From Metallyticus violacea (lineage: Eukaryota > Arthropoda > Insecta > Mantodea > Metallyticidae), in the NCBI GenBank assembly GCA_030762175.1, contig CM060831.1, forward strand, positions 79,639,001-79,703,000: a stretch of 64,000 nt of DNA, in the 5' to 3' direction. Below are positions 23,856-37,760 of the stretch, in pieces. A program made the translations under genes and the position numbers. The notes beneath the pieces are model-generated. The model was given only the letters and a program-made list of their open reading frames with translations, was not told the DNA's origin and searched no databases. How positions within the stretch are numbered: the first letter of the stretch is position 1; each line of letters opens with the position of its first letter.

Positions 23856-24971
23856 ATAAAATCTCTCTTACTGATAAAAAGAAAATGTAACTGAAAGATG
23901 TATGATGGGTTACAGCAGGGGGGTAAAAGTAAAATTGCATGGTAGTTCAATAATGTAGCACTGCTTCCCTTTTGCTGGGCTGCTTTGAGGTGTACCATAC
24001 CAAGCCATCATACTAAATGCACATAATTGATAAGTTGATAGCATTCTTGCTTTGCATGTAAAATTGAAAAAATTGAATATATCATTATAAAATTCATTAG
24101 TTTATCTTTTATGACAGTATATATAGAAATAAGTTTTTTACAATCCTTCAGAGCTATTTAAATCAAATTTTTATGATCTGGGAAGAAATTTTAAACATGA
24201 TGCAAATGGGTTAATTCATATCACAAAAATAGACAAGGCAGTCATTCAACAAATATTTCCATACTCAAAGATATTCTCACTTTTGATCTTAACAAGCTCC
24301 AGTGAAAATTAACAAATTAGCTGAATCAAGCTCTGGGTCCAAGATTATCCATAGAGAAAAATGTTGCTTCCTGCTTAGTAGCATTTGTAATCTTCAAAAT
24401 CAACATTTAGTATTTCTTTTTATTATTTTCCTTGTTTCTATGGATGACACACAACTGATAAATATAGTGATGGACTCTATAATCTTTTGAAGTAAAACAA
24501 GGAGAGGACAGTCAATGCAATTTAGTTATAAAGAATCCTATAATTATCCAAGATAGTGAATATTTCTTATTAGAAAATATATGAAAAAATTTTAATTAAT
24601 TAAAAATTAAGTTCTAATTTATGGTAAAACAATTTTGTTAAAATTAGCTGGTTTTATGGCCTAGTTTACATCAAGTGCATTAGGCAGGCTATCTAACTCA
24701 GAATTAGCAAAATATTTGCTAGTTACTTATTCCATTAGGCCAGTGATATAAAAACTAATAGGAAAATAGTATTAAAAACTCCAAAATAAAATATATGTTC
24801 TTAGTTTGGCATATGAGAATTTAAACTACATGAACTTGATAGTATACATGCTATGCAAATAAAAATCTACAAGCTATTATTTTACTCTTGAGTTAGTATT
24901 TATAAATGAAATAACACAATGAAATGCTAACTAAAATAACAATAACTAGATAAGAGAAAAAAGGATAAAAC
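23856..24971. other. Unassigned intron sequence
   Basis: AT-rich intron between the SINE-B and the foldback. Nothing recognised. Confidence 0.35.
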
Positions 24972-25079
24972 ACTTGGAAAGTCACAGATTTACTGTTGCA
25001 ATATTTCAAATAGCTTCTTCTTTAAGAAGAACATGAGCTATTCAAAATATTGCAACAGTAAATCTGAGATTTTCCAAGT
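24972..25079. repeat. Long foldback (inverted repeat) near a splice donor
   Basis: Arms 24972-25014 and 25036-25079 are about 90% identical inverse copies. They begin ACTTGGAAA, share CAGATTTACTGTTGCAATAT and close on AATAGCT around a loop of about 21 nt. A transcript of the TDO intron would form a hairpin of about 43 bp only 50 nt past the donor at 25129. It could be a tiny MITE. Confidence 0.93.
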
Positions 25080-25100
25080 ATTTTTTACTTTTTTTTCTTA

Positions 25101-25379
<279 letters not shown>

Positions 25380-25619
25380 CTAATACACAAACAAACAAAA
25401 GATTATGGTAAATACTGATTTAAAACTAGAAACATCGTGACATATTTCTCCTTCTCTGCTTGGATTTCTACTCTTCAGATTTTTTTATGATTGCTCAACA
25501 AATTTTAATAACATGGAATATTGTACTATTAAGCAGAAAAAGTAATTATAATATAATATTACTTACTGCCAAAGGTAAATTTCAGTAATTTGATCAGGCT
25601 TGAAGAAAGGCAAAAGAAC

Positions 25620-27575
25620 AGTTGATAATATTTTTATAGTTAAATATTAGTCAATAAATATCTTAGCTACAAAAAAGAGGCAGACTTTGTTCTTTTTGCA
25701 TTTAGAAAAAGCTTTCAACATAATTTATAGGGAAGCACTTTGGATCAACCTGGGGTGGGGTGTCAAACTTTATAAAGAGAATTCAAATATTGATAAGGTA
25801 AATAAATTTTGTATTAAATATGAACGGAGAGGGTTACAGATAAAATATCAAACAATGTAGGTCTCAGACAAATATGTAAATTAAGCCCAATGCTCTTCAA
25901 TCTATTCATTGATGATGTTTTAGAAGAAATTAATAAAAGTAGTGTATATTTGCCAGTCATAAATAACAGAGATAACCTGCTCTTTGCACATGATCTAGTA
26001 ACAAGTTCTTTAACAAGTGCAGGATTAAAACGATCATGAGAAGCTGTAGGTACATTTTGTAGAGAATGGGGTCTCAAGATAAATAAAAAGTAAATCTAAA
26101 ATTATGGTGATGAAAAAACATTTCAAACTAAAAAGAACAGGAGAAATGTTTGTGAGAAGGCACAGAAATTGAAGTTGTCAAGAAAATTGATTACCTAGAT
26201 GTTTGACTGTCTAGTAATGAGAAATGAAGTGATCAAAAAAGAAAAGTATTAGCAGAAGGAAAAATGAGTTGAACTTTAGCACGGCTGAAGATGGGAACAA
26301 AATGTTCTCGAAACTGGTTCCATACATTTATGAAAAGTAAGTGAAGCTTTAAGAGTGTGTAGTTCAACTGAATCATACAATGATATCAATTAAGAAGGAA
26401 AAATGTTCATGGATGTAACCAGATCTTATGTAAATAAAATACCAAATGTTGAAAATAAAATGGTTAGAGTATATATATGGTAGAGAGCAGAATGGTGTAT
26501 GAAATAGAAATTTTGGGAGCCAGATGGAGAATGAAGAATAATAAATGTGATATATAGACTATTTTGTAAAATTGTCCTAGGCTTACCTAGATCTTCATCT
26601 AAGGAGGTTGCTCTAATGGAAATAGAAAGATTGGGCTATAAAAGCAAGGTAATAGAAAGAGTGCTGCAGTATATGTAGATCTTATAGGGAGACTAGAAAA
26701 GGAGAATATCATAGAATATCAATAGTGTTTGGTAGCACAAGGGAAAATTAAGGGGAGAGAAATATGGATATATAAAATCCAAAAAAGTCTACAAGAAGTG
26801 AGCATGGGATCAATATGGTATGAGTGGGAAAGAATGGGGAAAATATTTTGGAAAGAGATAAAACACAAATTAAGGATATTGAAAATCAGGAAATATGGAC
26901 TAGTCTTAATGTCAAAAAATCTGTGAAATTATATAGCTTACTAAAAAATAATTGGGAAAGAGAAAGATAGATTTTAAACCTGTAATAAGACAGGAAGGAG
27001 TGGCATGGTTTAGAACAGAGGTTATATATTTAAGTGGGATAAGAAATAGATACATAAAGGAGAAAAATCCATTGTGTGAAGAACCAGATAGTATTTGGCA
27101 TTGTATTTTAGAATATAAGCATACCAAGTTTTGGAAGGAACAGCTATTATGAAAGTGGGAAACCTACCAAATGAAATAGGAGGCGGAAGAATTTTAAATG
27201 TAAAATCAGACAAAAATATAAAAAAAAACTTGGAAAATACATCAAGAATGAGAGACAAAAATGGTTATGGAAGATAGGAAAGGCAAATGGGAACAACTAT
27301 GTTGACAATGGTACTATTTAGAAGTGGTGTTGATTGTAATGGGGTAAGGAAGGAATGCACCTCCGTAAATTGAGGGTGATTAAATGGGAAATTTAATTAT
27401 TAATGTAGTAATTTTACATGTAATGAGAAAATGGAAATGTAAATGGTTTACTTTTGCTTTAACATGTTTACCTATTTGTGAAAAATGACATGAAATTGGT
27501 TGTATTTATTTGTTAAAAATATTATATCTGCATGGAAATTGGAAATTGGAAGAAATAAATTCATTCATTTATATT
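25620..27575 (+). mobile_element. LINE relic L1 (non-LTR RT to 3' tail)
   Basis: The RT motifs are recognisable in several frames: an LFxxFxLEKAFN-like motif A near 25690, GLRQICKLSPMLFNLFIDDV (motif B, 25860-25920) and NRDNLLFAHDLV at 25970-25995, where catalytic FADD has become FAHD. LPRSSSKEVALMEIERLGYK follows at 26580 and a post-RT segment RQEGVAWFRTEVIYLSGIRN at 26985. The Cys/His block CEEPDSIWHCILE is next, and it ends AAATAAATTCATTCATTTAT. It belongs to the same family as 30600-31860. It is dead. Confidence 0.82.
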
Positions 27576-28037
27576 TATTGCCATAAATGGCTATTGAATC
27601 TGTTTGATCTTCAAGTTCCTATTTAATAATAGAATTAAATATTAAAAATAATAACAGTAAAAACTCTATTAATTAATATATAAAACAGGAATTTCCAATT
27701 ATTTCTAGTCATCTTGTTAGATAATATCTGGTAACAATTCAGCTGAAGAAATGTTAGCTTGGAGCAAACAGCACACTGAATTCAAATGTTAAACAATACT
27801 AAAAATATTCCAAGTTAATAAATGTCTATATAATCTAAATGTCTTGTAAATAATCTGTCCAAAAGTTGTATTATGTTTTAATTTTAATTAAATTATATCA
27901 GTTTTAGAAATAATTATATTTATAAGATTAAATTTTTTGTTTATAGTTTCCGTAAAACTTGAAGGTGCTAGAAATTTATAACAAATTTACTTACAATAAA
28001 TATTATTATCATATTGTTGCAGAATACTAATAATTAC
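27576..28037. other. Unassigned intron sequence next to TDO exon
   Basis: AT-rich intron between LINE L1 and the WLERTPGLE exon. Nothing recognised. Confidence 0.35.
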
Positions 28038-28259
28038 CTCTGCTGCTTTATGTTGTTGGGAAAGCAATGCAGCAACAGCTTGTTTATATTTTCCCCAGAA
28101 ATTAAAACCATTAGACTCCAGTCCTGGTGTCCTTTCCAGCCAACGCTGCACCAGTTGTGCCAAAGCTGGTTCTGATTCAGATTTCTCTATTGCTTTTATA
28201 GCCTCAGGGTCATTTCCAAACACAGTGGAGTATTTCTGGTTGTATTTAACTCGGTGTTC
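28038..28259 (-). CDS. TDO2: TDO internal exon: WLERTPGLE region
   Basis: This 222-nt exon encodes 74 residues. It opens [15 protein letters not shown] and contains the TDO signature [13 protein letters not shown] followed by GFNFW. It ends [10 protein letters not shown] at a GAG/GTAATT donor; the acceptor is CCCTTCTCCAG. Both flanks are phase 0. The open frame runs past both splice sites (bases 27987-28280), so the exon limits rest on the splice sites and on the fit to the family. Confidence 0.94.
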
Positions 28260-29011
28260 CTGGAGAAGGGAAAAAATCATAAATATCTACAGAATTTGAG
28301 AATTTAGTTTATTGTGTTAGATAAAATAAAGATTTAAACTTTGCTATATCATTACATTATTGCACAAAAAAAATTAACATGTCAGTTTTTCCTATAAATA
28401 TTCTAATTATAGCAGAGAATGTAAAAAAAATGCAGTGCAGAACATTTGGAGTAAAAGATTTCAAGAACACATTTAGTTTCCCTTCATTTTTAACAGTATT
28501 CCATATGATAGTTAAAATTAAACAAAGTTAATTTAAATTATTTTATCTTTTGTTATATATGCTTGAAACAGACTTAGTTAATGCTTATTTATGACATCAG
28601 TTTTTGTTTAATAAAGATGTATTAAATTAAATAGAAATCCATTAGCACTTGCACTAATCTAAATATAATTTATATTAAAGAGTAACTTCAATATAAAAAT
28701 ATACCAAATACTCACTTTGAGGGACAACAATTAAAAAAAAAAAACAATTACCTTGCGCATAGGTACTGCACAAACTGCTTTGTTTAATCCTCTAGAAGGT
28801 GATAAAATTTAGTTTTATTTCAAACTTGTACATATTTGTTAATAACTTTACAGATTCTTTAACAGAATATTATTGTTATTATAATAATCATATTTTAATT
28901 AATTATTTTTTGTTTTTATATTTTGAAAAGTACCTACTTATTTTCCTGGAACTATTATTTCATGAAGCTCAATGGTTAAAGTTTGTGCAATATTGAACAA
29001 TGGAGGGAGCT
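28260..29011. other. Unassigned intron sequence
   Basis: AT-rich intron. A short GLNKAVCAVPMRK reading near 28750-28795 (minus) sits before a GTAATT but does not fit the TDO reading frame or family and was not called as an exon. Confidence 0.35.
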
Positions 29012-29331
29012 TTGTTATGATTTGGTTTATTTATGGACACTCTTTAACATCTCAGGTCATCAGTGTCCCATTCAATTCAGGGCATGAAACGGCTGACAAA
29101 TTTTGCTCAGAGGCCTCTACTTTCCAGCTTGAGGTTCTTTTATATGCCGTAAATGTATGACATGGAACCCCAGCTTTACTTCCCTTCTGAAGGAAGAGTT
29201 TTTAAACCCGAAAAAATCCATCAATTCTGGCTGGGATTGAACCAGAGATCTTGGGTTTAGGAAGCAAGTATGGTTACCACTACACCACCAAGACAGACTA
29301 CAAAGCAAGTACGGTTACCACCAGACTACCA
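29012..29331 (-). mobile_element. SINE-B copy 3, with duplicated head
   Basis: A full-length SINE-B in minus orientation, flanked by GGAGGGAGCT (29002-29011 and 29332-29341). After the usual head end (CACTACACCACCAAGACAGAC) there is a second partial head segment (GCAAGTACGGTTACCACCAG) before the duplication. Confidence 0.9.
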
Positions 29332-29469
29332 GGAGGGAGCTAAAAGTATCATATTATGCATTGGTTTGTTTACGCTCTAAATAGCCATTTGTTCATTATT
29401 AATTTTATCATGGAAATCAAAATATTTTGATAAAAATATGTTCCAATTTGTTCTTTTTATAAAATAGTA

Positions 29470-30480
29470 TAAATATAATAATAAATTTATTGCTGTCAAT
29501 AGTTTCAGGCATTGTCAAAATACAAGAGTTAACAAAGCATAACTTCTTCTTAGAACAAGGTTTTAGTACATGTTTGCGAGAGTTAAAAAAGTTTACCTAT
29601 AAATACTGTTAAGATTACAATTGATTACAGTTCATCCAATGAATATTAACTTCTATTTACAAGGTATTTTTTCAATTGATACTTAAATTTTTATTTTTCT
29701 ATAGATTTAATCTCTGGTGGCAATTTATTGTATAAAAAGGTACTTCTTATATTTACATCCTTACATACTATTTGTATATTATAAGCATACCATGATACTC
29801 TTTACTATTTCTAGTGTTATAGCTATGGGTTTCATTATTTTTTATAAAATTCTTTGATTCACTGCATAATATACACTTATACACATAGTGACAGTAAACA
29901 GTTAGCATTCCATGCTTCACAAATGCATCCTTACATGACTGTCTATATTCCAATTTAGAAATTAGCCTAATATACTTTTTCTGTAATCTATCCATATGCA
30001 CTTTTGCTGCAGCCCCCCAAATCTCAATACCATAGTGTAGATGAGGGTATATTATACCGTAATAGAACCTTTTTAACTCATTTGAGCTAAACACATCTTT
30101 AAAAAATCTCAATAGATAGGTTGATTTATTTATTTTGCTACATATTACATCTATATGCTTTGCCCATGTTAATTTACTATCAATCCATATACCTAAGAAC
30201 TTATATGTGTCTACCCTCTCACAGATTTTATCTCAATCATACATATATCCTCTAGAGCATTACTTTTAAATAGATCAAATTTCATAAATTTCGTTTTATG
30301 CACATTGCATATAAGATTATTGTTTTTTGTTTTTTAAATATTTTATAATTTGCTCTGAACTCAGAGAGATGGTGTCCATTAGAGACTTATTACACTCACC
30401 CCAAGAATTTACTGTGGTATCATCTGCATAAGAAGTAATAATATGCCCAGAAAATCTTTAGTAAAGATCAATATTATGAA
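29470..30480 (-). mobile_element. LINE relic L3 (CR1/Jockey-type)
   Basis: Minus-strand frames give IITSYADDTTVNSWGECNKS (motif C, around 30405-30440) and NLICNVHKTKFMKFDLFKS. ERVDTYKFLGIWIDSKLTWA, RFYYGIIYPHLHYGIEIWGA and HSYNTRNSKEYH follow in order. The open segment 29768-30112 is the thumb/post-RT part. Stops break the rest, and the N-terminal endonuclease is missing. The YADD catalytic pair itself is intact. Confidence 0.85.
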
Positions 30481-30599
30481 GTATGCAATGTTGTAAAACA
30501 ACTTATCTTCTACTTTTTACCACAAAGTTGAATTAATTATTAATTAATTATTCAAAGCGGGCATATAGCACATTATCTTATGGCAACATTATTTACAAG

Positions 30600-31860
30600 A
30601 GCTTATTGCAAAAGGTAGGCTAGCTTTGAAAGCCTGTAGGCAAAAAGTACCAGAAATGCATATAAAGTGGTTGGAGAAAATATATACGGTAGTAGTAGAG
30701 GCTAATATGATGTTTGGGGTGGAAATCTGGGGTAGTGATGAGGGATGGCTAAATGTAGATTTGATTCACAGAAGTTTCTGCCGACAAATTATGGACCTAT
30801 CAAAAAGTTCACCAAATGGGGTTGTATAGCCAAATTAGACAGGGTAGGGAGTAAAGGAAAAATAATGACAAGAACTCTGAAATATTGATTTAGGATTAAG
30901 AATTTAGAAAGAATTGTATTTTGAAACACTGTCTAGTGACGAAAGAGAAGTGAGCGGAGGAAATGCTTTGGTTAGTAGAATCAATGAGATCATGGAAAAA
31001 ATTGGCTTGGGTATTGTGTGGCATGATAGAGAAAGTAAAGAAATAGGATTTTGGAGAGAAATTAAACAAAGAATTGATGATATGGAAAGAGAGGAGATAT
31101 TAGGCAGTTTTAGTAATAAAAAGTCATTGAAATATACCAAATACCAATATCAATTTTGATGATTTGGCAAGGAATGTAAAGCCAGTTTTAAGCTGAGTCG
31201 TTGAATATTGTAACATATTAAACAAGTGTAAAACCTATGATGTGTGAGATAAATAGCTTGGCTTTAAGAGGTCAAAGGAAACATGGGGTAGAGAGAATTA
31301 GTAGATGAGGGTGACAGCTGGATGAGGGAGGGAATTGCATGGGCCCGGACAGGGGTAATGAATTTGAAAGAAATAAGAAGAGGTTTAAATATAGAGGAAT
31401 GTCTGATGTGTGGAATGCAAGATAGTTATTGGCATGCAATTGTGGAATGTAGAGAAACTAAAGAAATGAGAGCAAAACATGGGATTGAGAAGTGGGATAA
31501 CTTAAGAATTAAGGGTAAACAAGTTGGTGAATATGGAACAAGACAGAAAATATTGGACTTTGGGAATTACTTAGGTAAGGTTAAAAGAGAATGGTTAAAG
31601 AAAATAGGTAAAAATAAGGAACCACAGTGGGTAGACATAATTTAAGCTGGATTTTGATTGAGTTAACTTTTAGATTAAGTTGCCTGATAGTTGAGAAACC
31701 ACAAGGTTGAAACTATTCTGGCCTCTTGGTTACAAAGCAACTTGGAAAGATTTACTAGAGTGACTATGTTTGTATTTGCTTGTGTGACTGAATGATTGTA
31801 AAATTATATTGTGGAAGCTTGTTTTATTATTATGTGGAAATAAAATTCAATTCAATTCAA
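30600..31860 (+). mobile_element. LINE relic L2, same family as L1
   Basis: Begins in the post-RT region (RLALKACRQKVPEMHIKWLE, ANMMFGVEIWGSDEGW, LIHRSFCRQIM). It continues to the C-terminal zinc knuckle CLMCGMQDSYWHAIVEC (C-x2-C-x7-H-x4-C) in the frame 31322-31645, which ends EPQWVDII-stop. The 3' end is AAATAAAATTCAATTCAATT. About 120 bp at 31150-31270 match another LINE (32615-32738), not this family. Confidence 0.82.
31844..31859. repeat. (AATTC)n tail of LINE L2
   Basis: Three AATTC units at the LINE 3' end. This parallels the ATTC-rich tail of L1 at 27560, as expected from slippage during target-primed reverse transcription. Confidence 0.75.
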
Positions 31861-32514
31861 TACTCAATACAACAGTTTATTGTGTATTCAATTTAAAAAT
31901 ATGAGACTGTTTAATGTTAAGATTAGGTGGATTTGAAGAACTTCCTTTGTTGGTTGCAAAGAATGACATTTAAAAATATTCTATTATATATTGCAAAATA
32001 TCCATTCCCAAACATGCTCAATCACACAGCCATTGCCTTTCTTTACATAGATACATCTGAATAAATATGAACATTTTTAAGTTGTCTATTTATGAACGCT
32101 TTTTAACAAATATAGGCACTTTAGTAAGTAACGAAAACCAAGTTTGAATTACATTTTCACAATATTGATATACATAGTTGGAATTTATGAAAGCATGGGA
32201 TTATATGACATGCATAACTATGAGATATTACAGATAGCTTTAAGATGGTCATATGACCAAATGGTGTTAAGCAAGTAGTTTAGCAACTTTTTTCTGCATT
32301 GTCAACAGCTTCCTTTTCTTTAGATAAGGCCTGTGACAACTTTGTGCTTTATTTGCCAATTTCAGATTGGATACAGCTCCAAAGTTTAACTATTAAAATA
32401 CTTCCTGTGTATTAAACTCCCTTAAATATATTACAAAAATTGATGCTAAGTGCCTACTCATTCACTAAAATATGTGTCTACTTTAACTTTTTTTATACCG
32501 CTGACATTTGTTCT

Positions 32515-33262
32515 TTGACATTATTGCTTGATATCTCTTATTTAATCATCAGCGACAAAATACCAACTGCTAACATCACACAGTTTGCAGATGATAGTAC
32601 AATTACCTGTGACTCAAATTTTGATGATTTGGAAAGGAATACAAAGTCAGTTTTAAGCTCAACTGTTGTATATTTTAACATATTAAACTTAAGTGTAAAA
32701 CCTATGATGTATGAGGTAAATAGCTTGACTTTAAGAACCCTGGTAAACAAATTCAGTTAAATATAGGGAATGTAGTAATAAAAAATAATGATGATGTTAA
32801 ATTATTAGGATTTTATATTAACAAGACATTTACTTATAATACCCATATTGAAAAACTAGCAACAAAACTCAGTCAAAATCTATTCATTCTGAGATACTTG
32901 AGCAAGCATGTTCCTCCATAAACATCCAGGATCATTTACTTTGTCCTTATCCAGTCTGTTATTGCATATGGAATTGAAATATGGGATAACAATTCTAAAC
33001 TTAATCAAAATACAATATTCATCTTGCATAAAAGTAGTGTACAATATTTGGGTAATTTGAAACTTACCCCATAGTGTTTTGCATTTAGTCAAGTATAAGT
33101 TTGAATATAAACTCTAAGTGTCTACAACCGCAATACTAGAAGTAAATGATCTTGCACTCCCCAGACATAAATTATAGCTGTATGATAAGATGTCTAGCTG
33201 TACTGGATAAAGTTACATAATAACTTCCTGATAATATTAAAAATTGCAATGAATAAATAAAT
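32515..33262 (+). mobile_element. LINE relic L6 (RT motif C to 3' end)
   Basis: Reads ISDKIPTANITQFADDSTIT, with the catalytic FADD at 32584-32595, then DLERNTKSVLSSTVVYFNIL. After frameshifts it continues NNDDVKLLGFYINKTFTYNT, ILRYLSKHVPP and YGIEIWDNNSKLNQNTIF. It ends in AATGAATAAATAAATTC. The order fits CR1/L2/Jockey-like RTs. It is 5' truncated and frameshifted. Confidence 0.82.
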
Positions 33263-35044
33263 TCAAGAAGTGCTTGTTTCAATTCCTTATAGGTAAGGTT
33301 TACTGTGACATTGAAGAACATGTAAATCATAATTAACTATTATGTTACACACTATTTAAATATTATACTACTATATAGTATATGTGTGGGCAAAGTGAGT
33401 AGTTTGTAAGTTGTCACCTATTATAAATTTATTAATTTATACATTGACATGAATTAATTATGTACAACACCATATTGAGCTAAAATAAATGAAGCTAGCA
33501 AAATCAATCTAATGAGTTAAGCAATACTTTAAGCAAATACAAGCAAAACTTAAATTTGAAATAGCTACTAATTGCATTACCTAGTTATTTATATAAATAA
33601 AATCTTAATTTTTATGTTTCTTCTAAATCTTGTCATAGAAGCACAATCTGCAAAGACATTGCAGGTAAATCATTTCAATCATTATGGTTCTATTTATGAA
33701 ACAGAATTTTCCCATATCTGTTCTCTGTTGCCTACATTTGTTTTTGAAAGTTCCTATCATATATGCTGGTTTTTCTGATCTAGTTCCTCCATGCATTTTG
33801 TTCTGTACATACTTCATCATATATATATATAATGTTATTCTCACTTTTTTATGCCTCCCTGCTTGTGATCCTCATCCTAATGCTTTTACATTTTCATTCC
33901 CATGTTCGTTTTCAACTTTTATGAATTTTGCTGCTCTATGCTGGATTTTTAGGACATATATCTGATATATCCTGCATGGATCCCAACAAGCTAATTTATA
34001 CTCTGTTAATGGCTAAACTAATCATTTAATACATCAGGCAAAATCAGATCTTGGTTTTGCTACATCTTGATATGACACACAGCTAGTGAAGGATTGGTGT
34101 AAAATTGACTGAAAAATTATGTCATATGTTTCTTGCCTTATGCTTTAATCAGATCAGTATATTACAGCATATTGATATTTTGATGCAGTGTGAAAATTCA
34201 TTATTCCTTGCCAGTGCCTTACAAAATATTCAGTTAACTATGTTTGAAGTAGGAGAAAGCATTGGGATGCTAATGAAATGATATGTTCTTTTGCCCCTTG
34301 TAAATGGTGTAAACACTATTTAAAAGTGCATCTGCCACAAATATAAAAATACTTAAATTGTTATTAACCACATCAAAGAATGTCTACAGCTATGGGCATC
34401 TACAAGTGAATGTAAATAGGTGTATTTGCATCCTCTTGGCATTATGGCTTCAACACATATTTTGGGATTTAAAAAAATCCTAGGTCCTCCAAACAGCAAT
34501 TTCTGCTACTTTACTAACATTAAATATTCTTTTAAGGTAAATACATGTATTTAAAGATACAAAAAAGTTGAATACTCAACAATATACAATATTGGGGCAG
34601 CTTTGTTCTGATATTATTGTAATCACTGCTTGTATTGCATCCACTATATTCCTTGATGCTTTATCAACTTCATTAGCAAACTATAACAAAGAATGAAGTA
34701 ATTGTCATATTCCAAAGAGAACTCAGTGTTGTCACAGAGTATTTAAATCATTTTAACCTATCTTATGTACTAAATAATTATATGGCTTAAACATTCTAAT
34801 CATGAAGTGAGGTTGAAATTGTACATAATTATGCTTAAAATTCCTGAAACATGGTGATTAAGAAGCAGGTTTTGAAGAAAAAACTCACCCCTAATAATGC
34901 TATACTGGTGAAGAAATTTCTTTTGTTATTTGTGCTATAATGTAAAAAGTATTTTAATATAATCAATTGGGTTTATTCATTCTAGTAAAAACAGTCAGTT
35001 ACATATAGGTATATCTGCAAATGCAATATTCCAAATAAGTAAAC
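33263..35044. other. Unassigned intron sequence
   Basis: AT-rich TDO intron. A (TA)5-6 run lies near 33820-33830. No coding family was recognised on either strand. Confidence 0.35.
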
Positions 35045-35690
35045 CAGACTTCTGTCACTGGAGATGGACATTTCATGTACCAGTACCCAACAAATCCTTC
35101 ATTCCAATCTGAGAATGAAGCCGCACCACATGAAATGGTGCAGACATTGTCCGAAAAGGATAAGAAAACTCATGTGAAAGCATTCCAGTTTTTGGTTGAA
35201 ATGATACATCGCAATTCCGGTGTTTTTTTCTTCTTTTCAGATGAAGTTAAGTTTAGCATCTCTGGCTGTGTTAACAAGCATAACTGTGATATGACCATAG
35301 AACATCCACAAAAATTCTGAGAAATGATTCACCAAACATCTGATGTGGTATCTCTAAACTTCCAACAGGATGGTGCACCAAGTAACTATGTTCTGATGTT
35401 TTGCAGATACCTGAATTACACATTTGGAAAATGATGGATTGGTAGAGCTGAGCAGTTGCTAAGGTCAGCACGATCTGCTGATGTTGCGCAGTGTTTTATG
35501 ATTATGGGGAATAGTAAAGGAATGTGTTTATGCTGTGAAATTGATAAACCTGCATGACATTCATCAATGAATTACCGACGTGATTCAGTTTGTGCCCGTT
35601 TCTGTATGTCACTGAGTCATGGAAGGCATGATTCAATGGATGCATGTGTGTATCAAGAAAGTGTTACTGACAGAATGAACAGAACTGTGC
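35045..35690 (+). pseudogene. Decayed DUF4817-family (Tc1/mariner-type) transposase
   Basis: The open frame 35075-35320 reads DKKTHVKAFQFLVEM and FFSDEVKFSISGCVNKHNC, where SDE fits the first catalytic Asp. After frame changes come LNFQQDGAPSNYV (second Asp) and a WIGRAE-like block near 35440, then scrambled C-terminal text. This is the order of the Tc1-like transposases that carry DUF4817 in insect genomes. It is diverged from the DUF4817 copies at 14810 and 40268. Ends were not found. Confidence 0.7.
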
Positions 35691-37080
<1,390 letters not shown>

Positions 37081-37384
37081 TTAATAAAATGTTATTACAT
37101 GTGATTTTTTGTACAGAGACTAATAAAATATACTTTCTTTTATTTGCAGAATATTGTAATAAAATAATAAAAATATATCACAATAATTATACATATGGGT
37201 TGTATAATATTTATTCTCCTTAGTAAATAAAGTAAAATTATTTTTCAAGATAATCACCATACACCTATAGATGCTTATTTCACCAAATTCTTTTGTCCTT
37301 CTTAAAAATCTCTGTGTCTTAATCATAGGGAAATTCTTTAAATACTGCAATAACAGCATTAGCACTCTCAAACTTTTTCCCCAA

Positions 37385-37760
37385 ACACTTTCCATCCCGA
37401 GAAAAGAAAGCTGTAGGAAACATTTTAAGGATCTAAAAATATTAGCAGTCCCTTGTGTCTATATAAGAGAAATTCTAAACTATGTCCAGATTATTCATGA
37501 TGGTTTTATAATCAATGCCGAGATTCATTCACATAATACTGGAAACAGAACTAAACTCCACCAACATATACATAGCACAATACTATATGAGAGATCCTTC
37601 AAATACAATTGTTTAAAATTGTACAATGTAAACACCTTATCTAAGGAACATAGCAACAAATAAAACATTTAAAACTGAAATTAATTAAATCCTACTTATA
37701 AAACAGTTCTATACAATTGTAATGACATGACTAGATGATCTCAGAAAAATGTAAGTGCCA
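37385..37760 (+). mobile_element. LINE C-terminal fragment L5
   Basis: The frame 37271-37663 contains SCRKHFKDLKILAVPCVYIR, HSHNTGNRTKLHQHIHSTIL and YERSFKYNCLKLYN. These match the extreme C terminus of CR1/Jockey-like LINE proteins, where H-x-Y-N-T-R and LYN-LP are conserved (here H-x-H-N-T-G). It is a short 3' piece only. Confidence 0.7.

Noticed and set aside
26285..26314. CTGAAGATGGGAAC...TCGAAAC, similar to the PLE hammerhead-like motif
   Set aside because: It lies within the coding part of LINE L1, with no PLE sequence around it, so the resemblance is probably chance.
28750..28795. Possible extra TDO exon (GLNKAVCAVPMRK before a GTAATT)
   Set aside because: The exons on either side join directly with normal insect spacing; adding it would insert unrelated residues.
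33684..33965. 93-codon hydrophobic plus-strand frame
   Set aside because: Its composition follows from T-rich DNA; there is no motif, homologous copy or context.
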